Origin: Streptomyces caelestis
GTDB taxonomy: Bacteria > Actinomycetota > Actinomycetes > Streptomycetales > Streptomycetaceae
Direction: 5' to 3'
Assembly (NCBI RefSeq): GCF_001279005.1
Contig: NZ_LGCN01000040.1
Span: forward strand, 1-64,000
DNA: 64,000 nucleotides
Shown here one piece after another: positions 8,148 through 17,281 of the stretch. A program made the position numbers and the translations under genes. Under the pieces are notes generated by a model. It ran no database searches. It was not told the DNA's origin and saw only the letters and a list, made by a program, of their open reading frames with translations. Each line of letters opens with the position of its first letter. Positions within the stretch are counted from its first letter, which is position 1.

Positions 8148-8831
8148 ATGTACGAACTCAGAGGCGTCACCCGGCGTTACACGCGCGGCAAGGAGACCGT
8201 CCACGCCCTCGACGGAATCGACCTGACCATCCCCGACGGCGACCGGCTCGTCATCCAGGGCCCCACCGGCGGCGGCAAGTCCACGCTGCTGCAGATGCTC
8301 GGCGGCCTCGACCGGCCCAGCTCCGGCGAGGTCGTCCTGGACGGCACCGACCTGGCCAAGCTGCCCGAGGCCCGGCTCACCCGGGTCCGCAGCGAGAGCA
8401 TCGGCTTCGTCTTCCAGTCGTTCAACCTGATCCCCACGCTCACCGCGCAGGAGAACGTCGAGACCGCGCTCGTCCCGCTCGGCGTGAAGGCCAGGGAGCG
8501 CCGGGAGAAGGCCGCCGAGGCGCTGGCGTCGGTCGGCCTGGGCGAGCGGCTCGGGCACCTGCCCGGTGAGATGTCAGGCGGCCAGCAGCAGCGCGTGGCC
8601 ATCGCGCGGGCCCTGGTGAAGGAGCCGAAGGTGCTGCTCGCCGACGAACCCACCGGAAACCTCGACGAGTCGATGCGCGACGAGATCATGGACGTGCTCA
8701 TCCGCATGTGGAAGGAGCTGGGGCTGACCTTCGTCATGGTCACCCACGACTCGGCGATCGCGAAGGCGGCCTCGCGCCTGGCGACGATCCGCAAGGGGCG
8801 GATCACCGTGCGGGAGAACCCGGGAGTCTGA
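8148..8831 (+). CDS. ABC transporter ATP-binding protein, MacB/LolD type
   Basis: A 227-residue nucleotide-binding subunit for the preceding FtsX-type permease. The motifs are complete: Walker A GPTGGGKST, the Q-loop region VFQSFNLIP, signature MSGGQQQR, Walker B with catalytic Glu in VLLADEPTGNLD, and the switch His in MVTHD. VFQSFNLIP and DEPTGNLD are typical of the LolD/MacB subfamily. AGGAG lies about 8 bases before the ATG. It forms a two-gene unit with the permease; the following gene has its own promoter. Confidence 0.93.
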   Translation: MYELRGVTRRYTRGKETVHALDGIDLTIPDGDRLVIQGPTGGGKSTLLQMLGGLDRPSSGEVVLDGTDLAKLPEARLTRVRSESIGFVFQSFNLIPTLTAQENVETALVPLGVKARERREKAAEALASVGLGERLGHLPGEMSGGQQQRVAIARALVKEPKVLLADEPTGNLDESMRDEIMDVLIRMWKELGLTFVMVTHDSAIAKAASRLATIRKGRITVRENPGV

Positions 8832-8923
8832 CCGGAAGGGGCGTCAACCACGCGGTTGTGTAACGGAGTTCCTGCGGTGGCGTTACAGCCGTCCGTCGAC
8901 TTCGGCACCCTTTCCGGTGTCCC

Positions 8924-8961
8924 TTGAGACGCTTGATCACCCCTCGGCATACTGCGTGATC
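8924..8961 (+). promoter_or_regulatory. Promoter of the S8 protease gene with a flanking inverted repeat
   Basis: TTGAGA at 8924-8929 and CATACT at 8948-8953 are separated by 18 bases, close to the main vegetative consensus. GATCAC (8935-8940) and its complement GTGATC (8956-8961) bracket the -10 box, 15 bases apart, and could be a repressor site. Transcription would start near 8960, giving a short leader for the ATG at 8976 or an 80-base leader for the TTG at 9042. Confidence 0.45.
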
Positions 8962-9041
8962 CGGGGGGTGCGCACATGCGTACGAGACCACCCCCGGCCG
9001 GGTGGCGTCGAGTTCGCCCGGCGACTTCGCTAGGGGGAACC

Positions 9042-12000
9042 TTGCGCAGACAAGTGAAGAGAGCGTGCGCGGCCACGGTCGCCACGGCGACCGCCGTGGC
9101 GCTCGCGGCGGGCATGGCCGGCCCGGCGTCGGCGAACGGGGAGCGCACGGCGGCCGCCTCCACGACGGAGACCTCCGCGCCGAAGGCCAAGCACCGGATC
9201 ACGCTGATCACGGGTGACCGGGTCGCCGTGGACGCCAAGGGCCGCGTGGTCGGTCTGGAGCGGGCCGAGGGCCGGGAGCACATACCCGTGCAGGTCCGCC
9301 GCACCGGCGGCCACACCCTGGTACTGCCGGCCGACGCCGCCCGGCTGGTGGCGAGCGGCAAGCTGGACCAGCGGCTGTTCGACGTCACCGAGCTGAACAA
9401 GGCCACGATCCGCGGCTCCCAGAAGCGGGGCCTGAAGGTCATCGTCGGCTACCGGGGCGCCGCCCAGGCCGCCAAGGCCGACGTCCGTGACGCGGGCACG
9501 GTCCGCCGCACCCTGAAGACCCTGAACGCGGACGCGGTGCAGACCCCGCACGAGGACGCGCCCGAGCTGTGGGACGCCGTCACCAACGGCGACCGCACCG
9601 CCTCCGGCATCGCCCACGTCTGGCTCGACGGGGTCCGCAAGGCCTCCCTCGACACGTCCGTGGCGCAGATCGGCACCCCGAAGGCGTGGGCGGCCGGATA
9701 CGACGGCAAGGGCGTGAGGATCGCCGTCCTGGACACCGGCGTCGACGCCACCCACCCGGACCTCAAGGGCCAGGTGACCGCGTCCAAGAACTTCAGCCCC
9801 GCGGCCACCGCCGGCGACAAGGTCGGCCACGGCACCCACGTCGCGTCCATCGCGGCCGGCACGGGCGCCCGGTCCAAGGGCGCGTACAAGGGCGTCGCGC
9901 CCGGCGCGAAGATCCTCAACGGCAAGGTCCTCGACGACGCCGGCTACGGTGACGACTCCGGCATCCTGGCCGGCATGGAGTGGGCGGCCGCACAGGGCGC
10001 CGACATCGTCAACATGAGCCTGGGCGGCGGTGACACGCCCGAGGTCGACCCGCTGGAGGCGGCGGTCGACAAGCTCTCCGCCGAGAAGGGCGTCCTGTTC
10101 GCCATCGCGGCCGGCAACGAGGGCCCGCAGTCGGTCGGTTCGCCCGGCAGCGCGGACGCCGCCCTCACCGTCGGCGCCGTCGACGACAAGGACGGGCTCG
10201 CCGACTTCTCCTCCACCGGCCCGCGCGTCGGCGACGGCGCGATCAAGCCGGACGTCACCGCTCCCGGCGTGGACATCACGGCCGCCTCGGCGACGGGCAA
10301 CGACATCGCCAAGGAGGTCGGCGAGAAGCCGGCCGGCTACATGACCATCTCCGGTACGTCGATGGCGACCCCGCATGTCGCGGGCGCGGCGGCGATCCTC
10401 AAGCAGCAGCACCCGGAGTGGACCTACGCCGAGCTGAAGGGCGCGCTCACCGGCTCCACCAAGGGTGGCGCGTACACGCCGTTCGAGCAGGGCTCGGGCC
10501 GCGTCCAGGTCGACAAGGCGATCAAGCAGACCGTGATCGCCGACCCGGTGTCGCTGAGCTTCGGCGTCCAGCAGTGGCCGCACACCGACGACAAGCCGGT
10601 CACCAAGCAGCTCACCTACCGCAACCTCGGCACCCAGGACGTCACCCTCAAGCTGACCTCGACCGCCACGAACCCCCAGGGCAAGGCGGCCCCGGCCGGC
10701 TTCTTCACCCTGGCCGCCACGACGGTCACCGTCCCCGCGGGCGGCAAGGCCTCCGTGGGCGTCACGGTCGACACCAGGCTCGGCGGCACGACCGACGGCG
10801 CCTACTCGGCGTACGTGGTCGCCACCGGCGGCGGGCAGACCGTGCGCACGGCGGCCGCGGTGCAGCGCGAGGTCGAGTCGTACGACGTGACGCTGAGGTT
10901 CCTCGACCGCGCGGGCAAGCCGGCCTCCAACTACGTCGCCAACCTCGCCGGCATCTCCGGCCTGGGCGCCGGCCGGTGGCACCGGCCCTACGAGGCCGAC
11001 GGCACCGTCACCGTCCGCGTGCCCAAGGGCGGTTACGTCCTGGACACCGGCATCTTCGTCAACCCCGACCCGGAGAAGTACGAGGGCGCCGACTGGCTCG
11101 CCCAGCCGAAGCTGAACGTCACCAAGAACACGACGATCACGCTGGACGCCCGCAAGGCCAAGCCGGTGAAGATCACCGTGCCGGACAAGGCGGTCAAGCC
11201 GGGATTCGCCTCCGCCGACTACACCGTCGAGACGAAGGACTCGGCCTACGGCTTCGGCTGGTGGCTGGACTCGTACGACAACTTCCGCTCCGCCCACCTC
11301 GGCCCGCAGGTCACCGACGGCTCGCTGTACCAGCAGTGGGACGCCCACTTCAGCAAGGGCGCCAAGGAGCAGTACAGCACCGTCACCGGCGCCAAGGTCA
11401 AGAACCTCGCCACCGGGTACACCCGGACCTACAAGGCCGGCGAGTTCGCCACGGTGAAGGTCGGCATGGGCGCTGCGGCGAGCGGCAAGAAGGGCGTCGT
11501 CAGCGTCTTCGGCACGTTGCCCGGGAGCAGCGGCGCCTCCTCGTTCGGCCAGGCACAGAACCTGCCCGGCACCCGCACGCTGCACCTGTCCACCACGGCC
11601 GGGGCGAAGTGGGACCTCGACTTCGAGCAGCAGGGCGGTGTCGACGCGGAGGGCTGGCCGATCTGGGAGGCCGGCTACGTCATCGGGTACGCGAAGGGCT
11701 ACAAGGGCGGCAAGACGTACCAGGAGACCGTGAACACGGCCGTCTTCGGGCCGCGCCTCACCTCCGACTACGGCCTCTTCCGTGACGGCAACAGCATCTC
11801 CGGACTGGTCCCGCTGTTCGCCGACGGCAAGGGCCACGACGGCTCCTCGGAGTTCACCTCCGTCACCACCAGCCTCTACCGCAACGGCAAGAAGGTCGGC
11901 TCGCACGACGACCCGCTGTTCGACGAGAAGGAGTTCAAGGTCCCGTCCGCGGACGCCTCCTACAAGCTGACCACCTCGGTCAAGCGCAGCGCCAAGGTCG

Positions 12001-12371
12001 CCGCCGCCTCCACGCGGATCGACGCGAGCTGGACCTTCCGCTCCAAGAAGACCGCCGGCCTCAGGCAGCTGCCCGCCTCCACGGTCCGCTTCCAGGCGGC
12101 CACCGGCCTGGACAGCAAGGTGACGGCCGGCAAGAAGGTCACCTTCCCGGTCGCCGTCGAGGGCGCCGCCAAGGGCAAGAACCTCAAGTCCCTGTCGGTG
12201 TACGTGTCCTACGACCACGGCAAGACCTGGAAGAAGACCACGGTCACGAAGGGGAAGATCACCGTCAAGAACCCGGCGAAGGGGAAGGCCGTCTCCTTCC
12301 GCGCCAAGATCGCCGACAAGAAGGGCAACACGTCGACGATCTCGATCTACAACGCGTACTACGGCAAGTAG
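9042..12371 (+). CDS. Secreted subtilisin-like serine protease (S8 family)
   Basis: A large extracellular protease, about 1,109 residues from the TTG chosen here. That start follows AGGGGGAAC and yields a compact Sec signal (RRQVKRACAATV then Ala-rich core, cleavage near PASANG). ATG 8976 is an in-frame alternative adding 22 residues. A propeptide precedes the catalytic domain (about 220-475). The full S8 triad is visible: Asp231 in VLDTGVD, His263 in GHGTHVAS, Ser440 in SGTSMATPHVAG, plus oxyanion Asn359 in AAGNEGP. The remaining 600 or more residues are beta-rich, Lys/Thr/Gly-rich modules that probably bind substrate or cell surface. No wall-anchor or membrane helix is seen at the C-terminus. 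Likely role: extracellular protein degradation. A perfect terminator follows. Confidence 0.9.
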   Translation: MRRQVKRACAATVATATAVALAAGMAGPASANGERTAAASTTETSAPKAKHRITLITGDRVAVDAKGRVVGLERAEGREHIPVQVRRTGGHTLVLPADAARLVASGKLDQRLFDVTELNKATIRGSQKRGLKVIVGYRGAAQAAKADVRDAGTVRRTLKTLNADAVQTPHEDAPELWDAVTNGDRTASGIAHVWLDGVRKASLDTSVAQIGTPKAWAAGYDGKGVRIAVLDTGVDATHPDLKGQVTASKNFSPAATAGDKVGHGTHVASIAAGTGARSKGAYKGVAPGAKILNGKVLDDAGYGDDSGILAGMEWAAAQGADIVNMSLGGGDTPEVDPLEAAVDKLSAEKGVLFAIAAGNEGPQSVGSPGSADAALTVGAVDDKDGLADFSSTGPRVGDGAIKPDVTAPGVDITAASATGNDIAKEVGEKPAGYMTISGTSMATPHVAGAAAILKQQHPEWTYAELKGALTGSTKGGAYTPFEQGSGRVQVDKAIKQTVIADPVSLSFGVQQWPHTDDKPVTKQLTYRNLGTQDVTLKLTSTATNPQGKAAPAGFFTLAATTVTVPAGGKASVGVTVDTRLGGTTDGAYSAYVVATGGGQTVRTAAAVQREVESYDVTLRFLDRAGKPASNYVANLAGISGLGAGRWHRPYEADGTVTVRVPKGGYVLDTGIFVNPDPEKYEGADWLAQPKLNVTKNTTITLDARKAKPVKITVPDKAVKPGFASADYTVETKDSAYGFGWWLDSYDNFRSAHLGPQVTDGSLYQQWDAHFSKGAKEQYSTVTGAKVKNLATGYTRTYKAGEFATVKVGMGAAASGKKGVVSVFGTLPGSSGASSFGQAQNLPGTRTLHLSTTAGAKWDLDFEQQGGVDAEGWPIWEAGYVIGYAKGYKGGKTYQETVNTAVFGPRLTSDYGLFRDGNSISGLVPLFADGKGHDGSSEFTSVTTSLYRNGKKVGSHDDPLFDEKEFKVPSADASYKLTTSVKRSAKVAAASTRIDASWTFRSKKTAGLRQLPASTVRFQAATGLDSKVTAGKKVTFPVAVEGAAKGKNLKSLSVYVSYDHGKTWKKTTVTKGKITVKNPAKGKAVSFRAKIADKKGNTSTISIYNAYYGK

Positions 12372-12382
12372 TCCGTGAGCGG

Positions 12383-12417
12383 ACGGCCCGCCGGAAGCAC
12401 CGCTTCCGGCGGGCCGT
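12383..12417 (+). terminator. Terminator hairpin after the S8 protease gene
   Basis: A perfect 16-bp stem (12383-12398 with 12402-12417) closes a 3-base loop (ACC). It lies 12 bases after the protease stop and also faces the end of the convergent regulator gene, so it may serve both. Confidence 0.85.
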
Positions 12418-12441
12418 TCCGTGGTCGGGGGGCCTCCCGCG

Positions 12442-13359
12442 TCACGGAGCCGCCGCGTCCGCCCCGGACCGCCTCGCGTCCGCGCCCCAGCTGGCCAGCA
12501 GCCGCAGGGCCTCCGCCGACGGCGAACCCGGCTCCGCGAAGTACGTGACCAGCGACTGACCCGTGTCGTCGCCGGCCGGCCGGAACGACTCCCACAGCAG
12601 CGTCAGCTCACCGACCAGCGGATGCCGCACGCGCTTGACGCCATGGCTTTTCTCCTTGACGTCGTGCGCCGCCCACAGCCCGCGGAACTCCTCGCTCTTC
12701 ACGGACAGCTCGCCCACCAGCGAGGACAGCTGCGGGTCGTCCGGATGGCAGCCCGCGTCCATGCGGAGATAGGCGACCATGTCGTACGCCTTCCGCTCCC
12801 ACTCCACGAACAGCTCGCGGTAGTCCGGGTTCAGGAACACCAGCCGCGCCCAGTTCCGCTCCTGCGCCGGGAGGAGCCCCCAGTCCCCGAAGACCGCCGC
12901 CGCCATCCGGTTCCAGGCGAGGATGTCCGAGCGCCGGCCCACCACGTACGCCGGGACCGCGTCCATCGACTCCAGCAGGTGCCGCAGCGGGGCGCGGACC
13001 TGCTGGGCCCGGGCCGCCGGCTTGCGCTTCTGCCGCTTCGGCTTCGCCAGATGCGTGAGATGGGACCGTTCGGCGTCGGTGAGGCGCAGGGCGCGCGCGA
13101 TCGAGTCCAGCACTTCCGCCGACACGTTCCGCCCGTTGCCCTGCTCCAGGCGCGTGTAGTACGCCACGGACACCCCGGCGAGCTGGGCCAGCTCCTCGCG
13201 ACGCAGACCGGGCACCCGGCGGTGCCGTCCGAAGTCCGGCAGACCCACGTCCTGCGGCTTCAGCCGGGCCCGTCGGGTGCGCAGGAACTCGCTGAGCTCC
13301 GTCCGCGGGTCGAGGCCACCGCTCGCGGGGCCGGCCGGGGGGGTGTGCTGCTCGTCCAT
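12442..13359 (-). CDS. XRE-type regulator with MmyB-like ligand domain
   Basis: A 305-residue DNA-binding protein. Residues about 20-90 form a helix-turn-helix of the XRE class ([29 protein letters not shown]). The C-terminal 200 residues (from about [20 protein letters not shown]) match the MmyB-like ligand-binding domain common in actinobacteria, which may bind a small hydrophobic molecule. It is transcribed away from the zinc alcohol dehydrogenase gene across 174 bases that hold two copies of an 11-bp direct repeat. The likely job is therefore to regulate that dehydrogenase and itself. The start is the first Met giving a sensible N-terminus; the ribosome site is weak. Confidence 0.85.
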   Translation of the reverse strand: MDEQHTPPAGPASGGLDPRTELSEFLRTRRARLKPQDVGLPDFGRHRRVPGLRREELAQLAGVSVAYYTRLEQGNGRNVSAEVLDSIARALRLTDAERSHLTHLAKPKRQKRKPAARAQQVRAPLRHLLESMDAVPAYVVGRRSDILAWNRMAAAVFGDWGLLPAQERNWARLVFLNPDYRELFVEWERKAYDMVAYLRMDAGCHPDDPQLSSLVGELSVKSEEFRGLWAAHDVKEKSHGVKRVRHPLVGELTLLWESFRPAGDDTGQSLVTYFAEPGSPSAEALRLLASWGADARRSGADAAAP

Positions 13360-13378
13360 ATCCCCAGTATCCCCGGTC

Positions 13379-13418
13379 GTACGCACAGCATCCTGTCCCC
13401 GCCAGTGGTACGCACAGC
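13379..13418. promoter_or_regulatory. Direct repeats in the divergent promoter, candidate operator
   Basis: GTACGCACAGC occurs at 13379-13389 and again at 13408-13418, 29 bases apart (close to three helical turns), between the divergent XRE regulator and alcohol dehydrogenase genes. The spacing would place both copies on one DNA face, which suits a dimeric regulator. Confidence 0.45.
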
Positions 13419-13533
13419 CAACGTAGGCAGAGCCGTGGCCTGGGTAAGTCCGGAATGCCGGGGCAGGCTGGAGGCCGTGCCCGGCCGAACAGGAGACAGC
13501 CGGGCGTACGACCTCACGAGGAGAACCCCCGGT

Positions 13534-14574
13534 ATGACCACTGTCGCCGCATACGCCGCACCCGCCGCCAAGGCTCCGCTGGAGCGGACGACCATCGAGC
13601 GGCGCGCGGTCCGCGAGCACGACGTCCTGATCGACATCAAGTTCGCCGGCATCTGTCACTCCGACATCCACCAGGTCCGTGAGGGCTGGGGCGAGGCGAT
13701 CTTCCCGATGGTCCCCGGCCACGAGATCGCCGGTGTGGTCTCCGAGGTCGGCCCCGGCGTCACCCGGTACAAGGTGGGTGACCGCGTGGGCGTCGGCTGC
13801 ATGGTCGACTCCTGCCGCGAGTGCGACAACTGCAGGGCCGGCAAGGAGCAGTACTGCACCGGCGGCAACGTGATGACCTACAACGGCATCGGCAAGGACG
13901 GCGAGCCGACCCACGGCGGCTACTCGGAGAAGATCGTCGTCGACGAGGACTTCGTCGTCGGCATCCCCGAGGGGATCTCGCTGGACGAGGCCGCCCCCCT
14001 GCTGTGCGCCGGCATCACGACCTACTCCCCGCTGCGGCACTGGAACGCCGGTCCCGGCAAGAAGGTCGCGATCGTCGGGCTCGGCGGCCTCGGCCACATG
14101 GCCGTGAAGATCGCGCACGCGCTCGGCGCCGAGGTGACGGTGCTGTCGCAGTCCCTGCGCAAGAAGGACGACGGGCTGCGGCTGGGCGCCGACCACTACT
14201 ACGCCACCGCGGACCCGGCCACCTTCGAGGAGCTGAAGGGCGCCTTCGACCTGATCGTCTCCACGGTCTCCGCCCCGCTCGACCTCGGCGCCTACCTGTC
14301 GCTGCTGCGGACGGACGGCGCGCTGGTGAACGTGGGCGCCCCGGAGGAGCCCGTCTCCCTCAACCTCTTCTCGGTGATCGGCGGACGCAAGACCCTCGCG
14401 GGGTCGAGCATCGGCGGCATCCGGGAGACCCAGGAGATGCTGGACTTCTGCGCGGAGCACGGCATCGGCGCGGAGATCGAACTGATCGGCGCGGCCGAGA
14501 TCAACGAGGCGTACGAGCGCGTCCTGAACAGCGACGTCCGCTACCGCTTCGTGATCGACGCGGCGACGATCTGA
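13534..14574 (+). CDS. Zinc-dependent alcohol dehydrogenase (cinnamyl-alcohol-dehydrogenase-like)
   Basis: An NAD(P)-dependent medium-chain dehydrogenase of 346 residues. The catalytic zinc ligand is Cys41 in GICHSD, followed by the GHE motif and a third Cys in [12 protein letters not shown]. The structural zinc is held by a full Cys-x2-Cys-x2-Cys-x7-Cys set ([15 protein letters not shown]). The Rossmann glycine motif is [19 protein letters not shown] and [10 protein letters not shown] place it in the cinnamyl-alcohol/YahK-like group, which reduces a wide range of aldehydes with NADPH. GAGGAG lies about 11 bases before the ATG. Divergent from the XRE/MmyB regulator, which probably controls it. 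The physiological substrate is unknown; aldehyde detoxification is plausible. Confidence 0.92.
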   Translation: MTTVAAYAAPAAKAPLERTTIERRAVREHDVLIDIKFAGICHSDIHQVREGWGEAIFPMVPGHEIAGVVSEVGPGVTRYKVGDRVGVGCMVDSCRECDNCRAGKEQYCTGGNVMTYNGIGKDGEPTHGGYSEKIVVDEDFVVGIPEGISLDEAAPLLCAGITTYSPLRHWNAGPGKKVAIVGLGGLGHMAVKIAHALGAEVTVLSQSLRKKDDGLRLGADHYYATADPATFEELKGAFDLIVSTVSAPLDLGAYLSLLRTDGALVNVGAPEEPVSLNLFSVIGGRKTLAGSSIGGIRETQEMLDFCAEHGIGAEIELIGAAEINEAYERVLNSDVRYRFVIDAATI

Positions 14575-14593
14575 CCCCGGCCGCCGGCCGGGG
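14575..14593. terminator. Terminator between convergent genes
   Basis: CCCCGGCC and GGCCGGGG form a perfect 8-bp stem around a GCC loop, starting directly after the dehydrogenase stop and ahead of the convergent neighbour. Confidence 0.6.
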
Positions 14594-14608
14594 CCTGGAC
14601 CGCGGCGG

Positions 14609-15727
14609 TCAGCGCGGCAGTGTCGCCGGGCTGCCGCCGTTCGCCTCGTAGCCGGCCACCGCCAGGGCGCGGTAGACGGCGAACTCGGCGGCCGGGTCGG
14701 GGGAGAGGGTCCAGGGGAGGGCGCCCACGTGGCCGTCGACGTGCATGAGCTGGCTCATGGCCTCCGCCCAGCGCTCGCCGCGGACCAGGAAGAAGACCAG
14801 CAGGTGCCGTACGTGCGCCGTCATCGGGTCGTCGGGGCGGGCCGAGTGCACCGCGTGCAGCGCGCCGTGGACCGCCTTGGTGACGGTCTCGCTCTGGTGG
14901 AAACCGGCGACCAGGTTCACCTCGGGCAGGTGCTCGAACACCGCGAAGAGCGGCATGGCGGCGAGCAGGGAGCCCTGGGGCGCCCGCGCCGCCGCGGCCT
15001 CCGCGAACGCGAACGCCTGCTGCCGCGAGCCGTGCCACTTCTCGCACCAGTAGTGCAGTGCGGCCAGGTGCGCCCCCATGTGGGCCGGGGCGCGGTCCAG
15101 GATCTTCAGCCAGACCTGCTCGAAGTCCTGCCGCGAGTAACCGAGTCCACGGGCCACCGACAGCTCCACGAGGTACGGGACGGGGTCGCCGGGAGCCAGC
15201 AGCGCGGCCTCGCCGCACGCCGTCCTCGCCTCCTCCATGATGATCCGGAACTCGTCCGTCCCGGGCGCCGCCGTACGCCACGCCTGCTGCACCAGGAACT
15301 CGGCGTGCACCGCGGCGCCGCCCGCGTCCTTGGGCATCTCGGTCCGCCACACCCGCAGCCACTGCCCGCCCGGCGCCTCGCCCACCCCGCCGGGCCGCTG
15401 CTGCAACTCCAGCGAGGCCGCGCCCGCGAACGCCTGGACGCGCTGCCAGCGCCGCTCGCCCTCCGGCTCCGTGCCGGCCAGCAGCTGCTGCGCCGCGCGG
15501 TAGTCCTGCGTGCGCTGCACCAGGTCCAGGACGTCCAGCAGGTCCTGGTCGGGACCCGGCATGCGGACGTCCAGCTCCTCCTCGCGGGCGAAGCCGTAGT
15601 TCACCGGGTCCGCCGCGTCCGGGTGGCCGGCGGGGACCCGTGTGATCGTCCCGCGCCCGCGCCGCACGAACGGCACCACCACGAAGCCGAGCATGACGAG
15701 CGCGATCAGGACCCAGAGAATCTCCAT
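14609..15727 (-). CDS. Membrane-anchored helical-repeat protein of unknown function
   Basis: A 372-residue protein starting MEILWVLIALVMLGFVVVPF, a single N-terminal helix followed by Arg-rich cytoplasmic residues. The rest is Ala/Leu/Glu-rich helix after helix, including LVQRTQDYRAAQQLLAG and later WAEAMSQLMH, like degenerate tetratricopeptide repeats. It is therefore probably a membrane-tethered scaffold rather than an enzyme. No catalytic motif is seen. The ATG at 15727 is chosen over one 30 bases upstream because it places the hydrophobic anchor at the N-terminus. The gene converges on the alcohol dehydrogenase gene and diverges from the cystathionine enzyme gene. Confidence 0.75.
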   Translation of the reverse strand: MEILWVLIALVMLGFVVVPFVRRGRGTITRVPAGHPDAADPVNYGFAREEELDVRMPGPDQDLLDVLDLVQRTQDYRAAQQLLAGTEPEGERRWQRVQAFAGAASLELQQRPGGVGEAPGGQWLRVWRTEMPKDAGGAAVHAEFLVQQAWRTAAPGTDEFRIIMEEARTACGEAALLAPGDPVPYLVELSVARGLGYSRQDFEQVWLKILDRAPAHMGAHLAALHYWCEKWHGSRQQAFAFAEAAAARAPQGSLLAAMPLFAVFEHLPEVNLVAGFHQSETVTKAVHGALHAVHSARPDDPMTAHVRHLLVFFLVRGERWAEAMSQLMHVDGHVGALPWTLSPDPAAEFAVYRALAVAGYEANGGSPATLPR

Positions 15728-15871
15728 GCCACCAAGCGAACCAGACCACGCCGACAATTGGCCAACCCGGTACCGGACCCTGTGGAAAGCTCCCGGCGGC
15801 CGCCCGCTGCGCCCACGCCGCCTGCCCCGCCGTCCCTCATCCGCACCGTGCGCGCACTACCCTCGGTTCCC

Positions 15872-17029
15872 ATGAGCGACAGGCATATCAGTCAGCACTT
15901 CGAGACGTTGGCGATCCACGCGGGCAACACCGCCGACCCCCTGACGGGCGCGGTCGTCCCGCCGATCTACCAGGTGTCCACCTACAAGCAGGACGGCGTC
16001 GGCGGCCTGCGCGGCGGCTACGAGTACAGCCGCAGCGCCAATCCGACCAGGACCGCGCTGGAGGAGAACCTCGCCGCCCTGGAGGGCGGCCGCCGCGGCC
16101 TCGCGTTCGCGTCCGGACTGGCGGCCGAGGACTGCCTGTTGCGCACGCTGCTCGGCCCCGGCGACCACGTGGTGATCCCGAACGACGCGTACGGCGGCAC
16201 GTTCCGCCTCTTCGCCAAGGTCGTCGCCCGCTGGGGCGTGGCATGGTCCGTGGCCGACACCTCCGACCCGGCCGCGGTCCGGGCCGCGATCACCCCGAAC
16301 ACCAAGGTCGTCTGGGTGGAGACCCCCTCCAACCCGCTGCTCGGCATCACCGACATCGCCGCCGTGGCCCAGGTGACCCGGGACGCGGGCGCCCGGCTCG
16401 TCGTCGACAACACCTTCGCCACGCCGTACCTCCAGCAGCCGCTCGCGCTCGGCGCGGACGTCGTCGTGCACTCCCTGACCAAGTACATGGGCGGCCACTC
16501 CGACGTCGTCGGCGGCGCCCTGATCACCGGCGACGCGGAGCTGGGCGAGGAACTCGCCTACCACCAGAACGCGATGGGCGCGGTCGCCGGGCCCTTCGAC
16601 TCCTGGCTGGTGCTGCGCGGCACCAAGACGCTCTCGGTCCGCATGGACCGGCACAGCGAGAACGCCACGAGGATCGCCGACATGCTCACCCGTCACCCGC
16701 GCGTGACGAGCGTCCTGTACCCGGGGCTGCCCGACCACCCCGGCCACGAGGTCGCCGCCAAGCAGATGCGGGCCTTCGGCGGCATGGTCTCCTTCCGGGT
16801 GGAGGGCGGCGAGGAGGCGGCCGTCGAGGTCTGCGACCGGGCCGAGGTGTTCACGCTCGGCGAGTCCCTGGGCGGCGTCGAGTCGCTGATCGAGCACCCC
16901 GGGCGGATGACGCACGCGTCCGCGGCCGGCTCCGCGCTCGAGGTCCCCGCCGACCTGGTGCGCCTCTCCGTGGGCATCGAGAACGTCGACGACCTGCTCG
17001 AAGACCTCCAGCAGGCGCTCGGACGGTGA
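15872..17029 (+). CDS. metB: Cystathionine gamma-synthase / gamma-lyase family PLP enzyme
   Basis: A 385-residue fold-type I PLP enzyme of the Cys/Met metabolism family. The Schiff-base lysine is Lys204 in HSLTKYMGGHSDV. Other family blocks are YEYSRSANPTR, the cofactor-stacking region FASGLAAE, and DNTFATPYLQ. It either joins O-succinyl- or O-acetylhomoserine to cysteine (synthase) or cleaves cystathionine to cysteine (lyase); actinobacterial members often do both, and the name metB follows the common annotation. In Streptomyces reverse trans-sulfuration is important, so a lyase role is quite possible. TACCCT ends 9 bases before the ATG and no ribosome site is seen, which suggests a leaderless mRNA. 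The threonine dehydratase nearby shares the 2-oxobutyrate link. Confidence 0.92.
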   Translation: MSDRHISQHFETLAIHAGNTADPLTGAVVPPIYQVSTYKQDGVGGLRGGYEYSRSANPTRTALEENLAALEGGRRGLAFASGLAAEDCLLRTLLGPGDHVVIPNDAYGGTFRLFAKVVARWGVAWSVADTSDPAAVRAAITPNTKVVWVETPSNPLLGITDIAAVAQVTRDAGARLVVDNTFATPYLQQPLALGADVVVHSLTKYMGGHSDVVGGALITGDAELGEELAYHQNAMGAVAGPFDSWLVLRGTKTLSVRMDRHSENATRIADMLTRHPRVTSVLYPGLPDHPGHEVAAKQMRAFGGMVSFRVEGGEEAAVEVCDRAEVFTLGESLGGVESLIEHPGRMTHASAAGSALEVPADLVRLSVGIENVDDLLEDLQQALGR

Positions 17030-17032
17030 CGG

Positions 17033-17281
17033 TCACCAGCCCGTGAGCGGTGGAGTCGTCCGAGACGGCGGCTCCACCCAGGGGCGCGCCGTCAGCGCCC
17101 ACACCACGAACGCCACGGTCCCCGCCAGCAACAACAGCCACATCACGCGGCGGGCGAGCACCCTGCGGCGCAGCACGCGGGCCCCGCGGCGCGCCGCCTC
17201 CGCGTGGAGTTCGGGCGGCACGCGCGGCGGCGACTGCTCCAGCATCCGCCGTACGGTCGCCTCACGCCTCATCCGGGTCAC
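17033..17281 (-). CDS. Small single-pass membrane protein coupled to a sigma-like gene
   Basis: An 82-residue protein whose GTG overlaps the stop of the upstream sigma-like gene (GTGA, 4-base overlap), so the two are translationally coupled. An Arg-rich helical N-terminus (about 1-42) leads into one membrane helix (about 43-65, MWLLLLAGTVAFVVWAL) and a short Pro/Thr tail. This resembles a minimal anti-sigma-like anchor, but the cytoplasmic part has no zinc motif. ATG 17272 is an alternative start. It ends 4 bases from the convergent metB stop. Confidence 0.65.
   Translation of the reverse strand: MTRMRREATVRRMLEQSPPRVPPELHAEAARRGARVLRRRVLARRVMWLLLLAGTVAFVVWALTARPWVEPPSRTTPPLTGW

Noticed and set aside
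8976..9041. ATG 8976 as the start of the S8 protease
   Set aside because: It is possible, but adds 22 Arg/Pro-rich residues before the signal peptide, while the TTG at 9042 follows AGGGGGAAC directly. Kept as an alternative.
9030..12218. A 1,062-codon open frame on the minus strand
   Set aside because: It is the antisense of the S8 protease gene; its product is Gly/Val/Arg-rich with no motif.
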